Positions 7,154 to 13,248 of a DNA stretch of 15,836 nt are shown here, piece after piece (position 1 is the first letter of the stretch; the number at the start of each line of letters is the position of its first letter). The stretch is from positions 1 to 15,836 of the forward strand of contig CAZVAO010000054.1 in assembly GCA_964625175.1 (NCBI GenBank). Direction: 5' to 3'. The stretch is from CAZVAO01 sp964625175 (GTDB taxonomy: Bacteria; Bacillota; UBA994; PWPR01). A program made the translations under genes and the position numbers. The notes beneath the pieces are model-generated. The model worked only from the letters and a program-made list of their open reading frames with translations, was not told where the DNA came from and searched no databases.

Positions 7154-8121
7154 GTACAATCTTAGAGTTGAACAATCTTAAAAAGCACTTCAAAACGCCT
7201 CGCGGCATGTTACATGCGGTTGATGGTATAACACTTAAAATCAAGCAAGGTGAAACATTGGGTGTTGTTGGAGAATCAGGGTGCGGAAAGTCAACATTAG
7301 GACGAACGATTAATCATCTCTTAGCGGCAACGAGTGGGCAGATTATATTTGAAGGTCGGGATATCACGAACCTTAATCATAAAGAAATTATTAATCTGAG
7401 AAAAGATATGCAGATGATTTTTCAAGATCCGTTTTCTTCGCTTGATCCGAGGATGTCTTTGAGTCAGATTATTGCTGAGCCACTGATTATCTATAAAGCT
7501 TATAAGGATAAGCAAGATCTAGCCAAAAAAGTGGCGGAACTCATGAGTACGGTCGGATTGTCACGACGTTTGGCTAACTTGTATCCTCATGAACTAGATG
7601 GCGGAAGGCGACAGAGAATAGGTGTGGCCAGAGCGCTTTCGCTCAACCCAAAATTTATTATATGCGATGAGCCTGTATCTGCTCTGGACGTATCCATTCA
7701 GGCGCAAATTTTGAACTTAATGCAGGATATTCAGGAAGAAAGAAATCTGACCTATCTTTTCATTACCCATAATATGTCGGTCGTGAAACATATGTCGGAT
7801 GAAATTATGGTTATGTATCTGGGATGCATGGTCGAATTTGCTACGCCGCAGAATATATTTGACCGACAGCTTCACCCCTATACTAAGGCGTTGATATCAG
7901 CGGTTCCCATCCCAGTATTAGGTGCAAAGAAAGTAAGAAAATTGCTTAAAGGCGAAATTTCTTCGCCGATTGAGCCGAAACCAGGATGCCGTTTTGCACG
8001 GCGTTGTGAATATGCTCAAGAGAAGTGTTTTGTTGAGGATCCGCCGATGATTGAAGCGATGAAAGATCATTTTGTGTGTTGTCACTTTGTGCGTGAAATA
8101 AACGGCTTAACCGATAAATAA
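7150..8121 (+). CDS. ABC importer ATPase, DppF/OppF type
   Basis: A 323-residue ATP-binding subunit, partner of the DppD-like protein. Walker A is GESGCGKST (41-49). Walker B is FIICDEP (169-175), followed by VSALDVSIQAQ and the ITHN switch. The ABC signature reads LDGGRRQR (149-156) instead of the usual LSGGQ/FSGGQ, so the conserved Ser is Asp. I recall this form in other Firmicute OppF-type proteins, so it is probably functional. The C-terminus carries the Cys-containing extension (GCRFARRCEY, then further Cys). The ATG overlaps the upstream stop in an ATGA arrangement with GAGGTGGG in front, so translation is coupled. Confidence 0.94.
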   Translation: MSTILELNNLKKHFKTPRGMLHAVDGITLKIKQGETLGVVGESGCGKSTLGRTINHLLAATSGQIIFEGRDITNLNHKEIINLRKDMQMIFQDPFSSLDPRMSLSQIIAEPLIIYKAYKDKQDLAKKVAELMSTVGLSRRLANLYPHELDGGRRQRIGVARALSLNPKFIICDEPVSALDVSIQAQILNLMQDIQEERNLTYLFITHNMSVVKHMSDEIMVMYLGCMVEFATPQNIFDRQLHPYTKALISAVPIPVLGAKKVRKLLKGEISSPIEPKPGCRFARRCEYAQEKCFVEDPPMIEAMKDHFVCCHFVREINGLTDK

Positions 8122-8134
8122 GGAGAAGTAGAAT

Positions 8135-8971
8135 ATGAGAAAATATTTAGTAGCAATCATTCAAATGGATTCAATAAACAGCAAGGAAGTCAATATGACG
8201 AAAGCTTGTGAATTTATTGATGAAGCTGTAGCAAAAGGAGCTAAGCTTATTGCTTTCCCTGAAAACGTTGATTTCATGGGAGACATTGTCGATGGTACAG
8301 TCGTTCCTGAAGTCATTCCTGGCTATGCAACACAAATATTTATGTCAAAGGCCAAAGAACACAATGTATTTATTAACTGCGGAAGCATCAAAGAAGTGAC
8401 AGAAGATGGTGATAGACAATACAATACCTCTGTTATGATTAACAACAAAGGTGAGGTTATTGCGAAATATAGGAAGTTGCATTTATTTGATGTAAATATT
8501 GACGGAAGAGAAATTCTGGAATCTGCTAGAAATAAACCCGGCAAAGAAATTGTCAATGTGGAAACAGAATTAGGCAATTTTGGGTTAACCATATGTTATG
8601 ATATACGCTTCCCAGAGCTTTACAGATTACTAACTTTAAATGGCGCTCAAGTGATCTTTACACCAGCTAATTTTGCTACAACAACAGGTAAAGACCACTG
8701 GGAGACCATTCTTAAAACCAGAGCGATTGAAAGTGGCTGTTATATTGTTGCGGCAGCACAATACGGCAAAAAGCTTAGCGCCAAAGGCACCTTCAATTCA
8801 TTTGGCAGCTCTTTAGTCATCGATCCGTGGGGAACTGTCATAGCTAGAGCTAGCGAACGACCCGGTGTGACGATGGCAGAAATTGATCTTGATTATCTAG
8901 ATAGAGTAAGAGAGATGCTACCTGGCCTAAAAAACAGACGTGCCGATGTTTACGACATAAGTATTAAATAA
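8135..8971 (+). CDS. Carbon-nitrogen hydrolase, Nit1/Nit2-like amidase
   Basis: A 278-residue cytoplasmic member of the nitrilase superfamily with the full catalytic triad: Glu43 (FPENVDF), Lys114 (YRKLHLFDV) and Cys154 (LTICYDIRFPELYR). The blocks HWETILKTRAIE, CYIVAAAQ and VIDPWGTVIA follow in order. Overall it is closest by eye to the Nit1/Nit2 branch, whose characterised members are amidases acting on deaminated glutathione or on omega-amides of 2-oxo acids such as 2-oxoglutaramate. Length is normal and nothing is missing. An AAGGAGAA site precedes the ATG, and the gene starts 13 bases after the last transporter gene, so it belongs to the operon. It probably hydrolyses an amide derived from the imported compound. 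Exact substrate unknown. Confidence 0.92.
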   Translation: MRKYLVAIIQMDSINSKEVNMTKACEFIDEAVAKGAKLIAFPENVDFMGDIVDGTVVPEVIPGYATQIFMSKAKEHNVFINCGSIKEVTEDGDRQYNTSVMINNKGEVIAKYRKLHLFDVNIDGREILESARNKPGKEIVNVETELGNFGLTICYDIRFPELYRLLTLNGAQVIFTPANFATTTGKDHWETILKTRAIESGCYIVAAAQYGKKLSAKGTFNSFGSSLVIDPWGTVIARASERPGVTMAEIDLDYLDRVREMLPGLKNRRADVYDISIK

Positions 8972-9054
8972 ATAATAGACCCCCGACATTCCATAATTTG
9001 GCAGAGCACACGTGTCGTGATTTATGGGTGCATGGATCAAAAAGGAGCTTAAAT

Positions 9055-9717
9055 ATGAAATTTACACAAGAGCATTATGAACGGTTTATGAAGGTTGATC
9101 CCGCTACAATCGGACATTATGTCAAAGGGAATGCTTTCATGAATAGCACAATGAAGCCGCTTAGTAAAACGATGAAAGTAGTAGGACCTGCTTACACCGT
9201 TCGGATAGAGGGAAGAGATTCTGCGGCATTTCACTTAGCGTTGTCAAAGGCCCCTAAGGGTTCGGTCATCGTTATTGATATTTCTGACAATAAGGAATAT
9301 GCCTGTATTGGTGAAATCGTTGCCCTAGTGATGCAAGCTAAAGGACTGGCTGGTTTTATCATTGATGGACCTGTTACAGATTCACTAGCTATTGAAGCAA
9401 TGAATTTTCCAGCCTTTTGCACAGGGGTCAGTGTTGTAACGACTAATGTGCTAGGCATCTATGGTGAAGAGAATATCACAATTAAGTGTGCAGGGGCAAT
9501 TGTAAATCCTGGAGATATCGTCTTTGGAGATGTTGATGGTGTTGTGGTTATGCCAAAAGATGATTTTGAGCCATTTCTAGTTCGAGCTGAGGCAGCAATT
9601 GCTCGTGAGGTAGTTTATAGAGAAAAGATCAAAAATGGTGAATTTGTCCGACCAGATATTCAAAAACTAATCGATGCCGATGTGCTCGGAATGATCGCCG
9701 AATTGAGAAAAAAGTAA
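9055..9717 (+). CDS. RraA-family protein (oxo-acid aldolase/decarboxylase-like)
   Basis: A 220-residue RraA-like protein. This family includes class II 4-hydroxy-4-methyl-2-oxoglutarate / 4-carboxy-4-hydroxy-2-oxoadipate aldolases with oxaloacetate decarboxylase activity, and also the RNase E inhibitor RraA. Visible family blocks are GEIVALVMQAKGLAGFIIDG (86-105) and GDIVFGDVDGVVVMP (153-167). In the aldolases the block after DG carries an Arg-Asp pair, with Arg for substrate and Asp for the divalent metal. Here it reads DGPVTD (104-109), so the metal Asp109 is kept but Thr108 replaces Arg. An upstream TTG at 8998 would add 19 unfamily-like residues; the ATG at 9055 follows AAGGAGC and fits the family, so I chose it. 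It is the last gene of the operon before the terminator. A retro-aldol or decarboxylation role on an oxo acid is an inference. Confidence 0.88.
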   Translation: MKFTQEHYERFMKVDPATIGHYVKGNAFMNSTMKPLSKTMKVVGPAYTVRIEGRDSAAFHLALSKAPKGSVIVIDISDNKEYACIGEIVALVMQAKGLAGFIIDGPVTDSLAIEAMNFPAFCTGVSVVTTNVLGIYGEENITIKCAGAIVNPGDIVFGDVDGVVVMPKDDFEPFLVRAEAAIAREVVYREKIKNGEFVRPDIQKLIDADVLGMIAELRKK

Positions 9718-9781
9718 GGGTTTTGATTTAAGCAGGACACTAAGAATTCGACTTTGAATAAATGCATAAACGTTTTAAAAT

Positions 9782-9811
9782 AAAGGCGTTGCCATTCAGG
9801 GCAATGCCTTT
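9782..9811 (+). terminator. Hairpin terminator ending the catabolic operon
   Basis: AAAGGCGTTGCC pairs with GGCAATGCCTTT over 12 base pairs (one G-U) with a 6-base loop. The downstream flank ACTTTAGGCTTTATTT is only moderately T-rich. The upstream flank is A-rich (TTTTAAAATAAAGG), so the hairpin could also act leftward. It lies 65 bases after the RraA-family stop and 116 bases before ispE, so it separates the accessory operon from the housekeeping block. Confidence 0.75.
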
Positions 9812-9926
9812 ACTTTAGGCTTTATTTAGTATTATGATAGAGGTATGTGTAATGATCTATAGGAAATAGAACGATTTGAGCTGGGTTAATTGTCTGAAAT
9901 AAATAGAATGATGAATGAGGTGACAT

Positions 9927-10793
9927 ATGATCGTCATTGAAGCTCCTGCAAAATTGAACTTGGGACTAAAAGTGTTGGGTCAGCGTAGTGATGGTTTTCA
10001 TGAATTGGATACGGTTTTTGTTTCAATTAATCTCTTTGATACGCTTGAGTTGAAGCCTCTTAATGATGGAATTATCATTGAATGTAATCATCCGGCAGTT
10101 CCCCTTGATGAAAGGAACCTTGTTTGGCAGGCAATTATACGTCTTCAGAATGCCTATTCGATTTCGGATGGTGTTCAGGTTAAGATTCAAAAACGGATCC
10201 CTGTAGGGGGCGGTCTAGCGGGTGGCAGCAGTGATGCGGCGGCTGTCTTACGTGCACTGCCGCTACTTTGGAATATTCAAGTGGATGATGAGGTGATGCG
10301 TAGTATAGCCAACCAATTAGGCGCTGACGTCTATTATTGCTATTGTGGGGGCACACAGCGCGGACGGGACATCGGTACGGAGCTTCAGCCAATTGCAAAC
10401 AACTGTGTATTAACGCTGGCAATTTTGCCTCAACCATGGTCGATCAGTACGGCTGCAGTATTCAAAGCCTATCACCAAATCCCTAAACAACCTGACTTTT
10501 CAATTGATCAAGTCGTAGCTGCTTTAGCACATGGAGATCGCCTGCAGCTTTGTGAGAGCCTTGAGAATTCGTTGATGTTAAGCGCTTTTTTAGTTGAGCC
10601 TCGCTTAGCTGGGGTGTATAAAAGTTTGGATCAAGCAGGATTTTTTGTACAGATGACCGGTAGCGGGAGCACATTATATGTTATTTTGCCTGATTATACG
10701 GAATTCGTTCGCTTAAAGGCAATATATCCGGGAGAAATTATTGTATGTAGTATACTGAATGCACTGCCATCTGCTATAATGAATAATAAATAG
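9927..10793 (+). CDS. ispE: 4-diphosphocytidyl-2-C-methyl-D-erythritol kinase
   Basis: A 288-residue GHMP-superfamily kinase. It phosphorylates CDP-methylerythritol with ATP in the non-mevalonate isoprenoid pathway, in the cytoplasm. Visible landmarks are the N-terminal APAKLNLGL with catalytic Lys9, the HELDTVF block, the glycine-rich ATP loop PVGGGLAGGSSDAA (92-105), LGADV with the likely catalytic Asp134, and the C-terminal GHMP block MTGSGSTLY. Length is normal. GAGGTG lies just before the ATG. It heads the housekeeping block; ispE next to a GntR regulator, purR and spoVG is a recurring order in Clostridia. No convincing promoter was found in the roughly 115 bases between the terminator and the start. 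Confidence 0.95.
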   Translation: MIVIEAPAKLNLGLKVLGQRSDGFHELDTVFVSINLFDTLELKPLNDGIIIECNHPAVPLDERNLVWQAIIRLQNAYSISDGVQVKIQKRIPVGGGLAGGSSDAAAVLRALPLLWNIQVDDEVMRSIANQLGADVYYCYCGGTQRGRDIGTELQPIANNCVLTLAILPQPWSISTAAVFKAYHQIPKQPDFSIDQVVAALAHGDRLQLCESLENSLMLSAFLVEPRLAGVYKSLDQAGFFVQMTGSGSTLYVILPDYTEFVRLKAIYPGEIIVCSILNALPSAIMNNK

Positions 10794-10837
10794 ACAGAAT
10801 ACACGCAGTTGTTAAACGTGGTACGGAGGTACTAGTA

Positions 10838-11524
10838 ATGAGTGGTTTTAAAATGCAATTGGAATTGAATAGTTATAAACCCTTACGAGAAATCGTATTT
10901 GAATTAATGCGCGAGTCGATCCTAAGTGGTCGGTTTGCACCAGGTGAGCGATTAATGGAAACACAGCTTGCTGAAGAAATTGGCGTTAGTAGAACCCCGG
11001 TTCGGGAGGCTATTCGCAAATTAGAGTTAGAGGGATTGGTTGTCATGGTGCCGCGCAGGGGGGCCTATGTAGCGGACCTGAGCGTGCGGGACATTTCCGA
11101 GACCTTTGAAATTCGATCGGCCTTAGAAGGATTAGCAGCGAAATTAGCAGTTGAAAAGATTACAATGGAAGAGATTGAAGCAATGGAGATGACCGTGCAC
11201 CATATGAGTAAGGCTATTGAGGCGCATGATTTAATGGCAATCGTAGAAATTGATGAACAGTTTCATGATATATTGATCAAAGCGAGCCGCAATGAACGTC
11301 TGATTCAAATGATTAGTCTGCTCAGAGAACAGATTAAACGCTTCAGAAAAGCTAGTTTATCGAATCTAGGACGTCAGGCTTTAATTCTTGGTGAACATCG
11401 CCAAATATTAGAGACAATCGCTGCACGTGATAGTTGCCGTGCGCAAGGCCTTGTTGAAGAACACATTGCTAATGCAGAAGACAGCTTACTTAATGTCGTA
11501 AAGAGTCATGGTACCGTAGAGTAG
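10838..11524 (+). CDS. GntR-family regulator, FadR/FCD subfamily
   Basis: A 228-residue regulator. The N-terminal winged helix-turn-helix spans about residues 14-78 and includes GERLMETQLAEEIGVSRTPV and the REAIRKLELEGLV helix, followed by RRGAYVA. The C-terminal all-helical FCD domain (about 85-220) carries the expected metal or ligand residues Asp139, His143, His187 and His209. Such proteins usually bind small carboxylates and dissociate from DNA. A strong GGAGGT precedes the ATG. It sits 44 bases after ispE and 24 before purR in one apparent operon, which is also seen in other Clostridia, so its target may be local or global rather than the accessory cluster to the left. Effector unknown. 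Confidence 0.93.
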   Translation: MSGFKMQLELNSYKPLREIVFELMRESILSGRFAPGERLMETQLAEEIGVSRTPVREAIRKLELEGLVVMVPRRGAYVADLSVRDISETFEIRSALEGLAAKLAVEKITMEEIEAMEMTVHHMSKAIEAHDLMAIVEIDEQFHDILIKASRNERLIQMISLLREQIKRFRKASLSNLGRQALILGEHRQILETIAARDSCRAQGLVEEHIANAEDSLLNVVKSHGTVE

Positions 11525-11548
11525 ACCAATATATGGGGTGTTAAAGTA

Positions 11549-12364
11549 GTGGAAAAATGGAAACGCAGTGAACGTGTTGGCGCTTTAGTTGAAAAACTGA
11601 CCGCTGCTCCAGGAGAGTTATTTTCTCTTGGAGAATTTGCCAATTATTTTAATGCAGCTCGCTCAACTATTAGTGAAGATTTAGCACTCACCCGTAAAGT
11701 ATTCGATAGAATTGGACGAGGCTATGTCGAAACAATTGCCGGACCTGCTGGTGGTGTGCGTTACTTGCCAAAGATGGCACCTTGGCGTTCACAGCAATTT
11801 CTGAAAGGATTAAAAGAGCGTTTGTCAGACCCACGACGTATCTTACCAGGTGAATATATTTATATGACAGATTGTATCTATGATCCACGAATATGTAATA
11901 TGATCGGTGAAATATTTGCTTCCCATTTTTACACACAAGCACCAGATGCAGTTGTGACCGTTGAAACCAAAGGTATTCCTTTAGCGATGTCCACCGCTTA
12001 TTTTTTGAATGTTCCTGTAATAGCTGCAAGGCGTGATCAATTAATCACAGAGGGAACCTCCATTAGTATTAATTATGTTTCAGCATCATCGAAGAACATC
12101 CAGACCATGTCTTTAGCGCGACGTTCATTGTCACCGTACTCTAAAGTATTAATCGTTGATGACTTTATGCGCGGGGGCGGAACGGTTAAAGGGTTGATTG
12201 AGCTAATTGGTGAATTTAATGTCAGTGTAGTTGGGGTTGGGGTCTTGCTATCCACAGCCAAACCAGAGCGTAAACTCGTTACTGATTATTTGTCAATGTT
12301 GACGCTTCACGAAGTCAATGCTGAAGCGGGTAGTATCAATTTGGAAGTTACAGCAATTAATTAA
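11549..12364 (+). CDS. purR: Purine operon repressor PurR (Bacillus type)
   Basis: A 271-residue homologue of Bacillus PurR, which represses purine genes and is released from DNA by PRPP. The N-terminal winged helix (about 1-75) includes the ARSTISEDLALTRKVFD helix and GPAGGVRYLPKM. The phosphoribosyltransferase-fold domain includes ILPGEYIYMTD (98-108), TKGIPLA (140-146), SINYVSASSKNIQTMSLARR (173-192) and the PRPP loop VLIVDDFMRGGGT (200-212). The start is a GTG with only a modest GGGGTG site, giving a normal N-terminus. The presence of prs, which makes PRPP, in the same block fits its regulatory logic. No clear PurBox (core CGAAC with AT-rich flanks) was seen in the intergenic DNA here. 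Confidence 0.94.
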   Translation: MEKWKRSERVGALVEKLTAAPGELFSLGEFANYFNAARSTISEDLALTRKVFDRIGRGYVETIAGPAGGVRYLPKMAPWRSQQFLKGLKERLSDPRRILPGEYIYMTDCIYDPRICNMIGEIFASHFYTQAPDAVVTVETKGIPLAMSTAYFLNVPVIAARRDQLITEGTSISINYVSASSKNIQTMSLARRSLSPYSKVLIVDDFMRGGGTVKGLIELIGEFNVSVVGVGVLLSTAKPERKLVTDYLSMLTLHEVNAEAGSINLEVTAIN

Positions 12365-12400
12365 ATACGGGTGGCGTCATGGTTTTTCTTAGTGCATTTT

Positions 12401-12429
12401 ACAGATTGTTGGGTTGTTGGACTGAATTG
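12401..12429 (+). promoter_or_regulatory. Candidate sigma-H promoter of spoVG
   Basis: ACTGAATTG (12421-12429) fits the sigma-H -10 pattern RNNGAATWW at eight of nine positions. Eleven bases upstream, ACAGATTGT (12401-12409) partly fits the -35 pattern RNAGGAWWW, with three mismatches. The implied transcript start is about 35 bases before the spoVG ATG. The Bacillus subtilis spoVG gene is a classic sigma-H target, which makes the match more meaningful than its score alone. Confidence 0.4.
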
Positions 12430-12471
12430 CTAAACAGGCAATAATAACACTACAACAAGGGAGGTAACGAC

Positions 12472-12732
12472 ATGCAGATTACAGAAGTAAAAATCAGGCG
12501 TGTTAGTAATTCTGGCCGAATGAGAGCAATCGCTTCTGTAACATTTGACGAACAGTTTGTAGTCCATGATCTAAGAGTTATTGAAGGTAATAATGGTCTG
12601 TTTGTTGCCATGCCCAGTCGGAAAACACCAAGTGGCGATTTCAAAGATATTGCCCATCCGATTACCAGTGAAGCGCGTCAGTATATCCATGAAAGAGTTA
12701 TGGAAGAGTATCACAGTCAGCCTGAAGAGTAA
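12472..12732 (+). CDS. spoVG: SpoVG, RNA/DNA-binding regulator
   Basis: An 86-residue SpoVG of normal length. The conserved core is plain: MQITEVKIRRV, GRMRAIASVTFD, FVVHDLRVIEG (29-39), NNGLFVAMPSRKTPSG (40-55) and DIAHPIT (59-65), then a C-terminal helix ending in acidic residues. SpoVG is a small nucleic-acid-binding protein. In Bacillus it affects septation and sporulation; in other bacteria it acts as a post-transcriptional or transcriptional regulator. A GGGAGGT site lies 7 bases before the ATG. Presence of SpoVG alone does not prove that the organism sporulates. It follows purR by 107 bases, with its own candidate promoter in that gap. Confidence 0.97.
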   Translation: MQITEVKIRRVSNSGRMRAIASVTFDEQFVVHDLRVIEGNNGLFVAMPSRKTPSGDFKDIAHPITSEARQYIHERVMEEYHSQPEE

Positions 12733-12864
12733 TAGGTTTATGAAACGATGATTTTTGTAAGACATCCATCTCCTGTGATTAAAATTCTGGAGATTAGCGT
12801 TATTAAAGTTTTTACGGTTTGACCGTACCACATGACCTCCGATTACAAATTATTTGTTGACATT

Positions 12865-12894
12865 AAAGGCATCGCGTTTTTTGCGCGATGCTTT
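12865..12894 (+). terminator. Hairpin terminator downstream of spoVG
   Basis: AAAGGCATCGCG pairs with CGCGATGCTTT with one bulged G, giving an 8-base-pair GC-rich top stem plus 3 to 4 more pairs, a 7-base T-rich loop, and the tail CATTATTTT. It lies 132 bases after the spoVG stop, so the spoVG transcript would carry a long 3' region. Confidence 0.7.
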
Positions 12895-13186
12895 CATTAT
12901 TTTGGAAATACGAATGTTTATTGGTGTGTTGCATTCACCAAAAACAGCTGCAAGCGATCCCCCCATAACGGATCATAGGTGCAAAAAGAATAAATCAGTG
13001 ATGATTGCTGACCGATTCTCACGCTTTCTGCACTTGGGGTAATGCGGATTGCTGTGCGGCCTTCATTGATAGAGTATTTTTTCGCAAAAATGGATGGGCA
13101 TCAAACATTGTGTGGTCGGCCTAGACGGCTCTTCTGAAAGCAAGTTGGCGTGGCAACAAATATATCGTCTTTCTTTGTATAAAAGG

Positions 13187-13215
13187 GGGACATTCTCTCA
13201 TAATATCGCTATAAT
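13187..13215 (+). promoter_or_regulatory. Sigma-A-like promoter of glmU-prs
   Basis: TATAAT (13210-13215) is a perfect -10 box. Seventeen bases upstream, GGGACA (13187-13192) keeps the GACA half of TTGACA. The implied transcript starts about 25 bases before the glmU ATG, leaving room only for the ribosome site. Confidence 0.6.
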
Positions 13216-13229
13216 ATGTTAAGATATTA
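13201..13229. repeat. Inverted repeat flanking the glmU -10 box
   Basis: TAATATC (13201-13207) and GATATTA (13223-13229) are perfect 7-base arms, with the -10 hexamer near the centre of the 15-base spacer. A dimeric repressor could bind across the promoter start region. No regulator is identified, and AT-rich dyads can arise by chance. Confidence 0.35.
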
Positions 13230-13248
13230 GTGGAAAGGGGAAGTGTAA

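Larger units (their letters stand above)
12733..13248. other. 516-base gap between spoVG and glmU
   Basis: No convincing protein gene: an open stretch at 12854-13042 starts with TTG, crosses the terminator and has no ribosome site. Several inverted repeats follow each other: ATCTCC/GGAGAT (12768-12773, 12789-12794), TACGGT TTG ACCGTA (12813-12827), the terminator (12865-12894), TTGGTG/CACCAA (12921-12926, 12936-12941) and GATCC/GGATC (12956-12960, 12970-12974). The region from about 12975 to 13180 shows nothing I can name. The promoter of glmU is at the right end. A small RNA or a structured leader is possible but unproven; no tRNA or known riboswitch core was recognised. Confidence 0.5.

Noticed and set aside
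2682..8121. Dedicated nickel importer (Nik)
   Set aside because: The family covers peptides, nickel and other ligands; nothing in the receptor or neighbours indicates nickel.
8998..9054. Upstream TTG start for the RraA-family gene
   Set aside because: No ribosome site, and the added residues are unlike the family; the ATG at 9055 follows AAGGAGC.
9055..9717. Ribonuclease E inhibitor RraA or menaquinone methyltransferase (old family label)
   Set aside because: Operon context is catabolic, and the methyltransferase label is a historical misannotation of this fold.
12854..13042. Possible 62-residue protein after spoVG
   Set aside because: TTG start without a ribosome site, runs through the terminator hairpin, and the composition is unlike a real protein.
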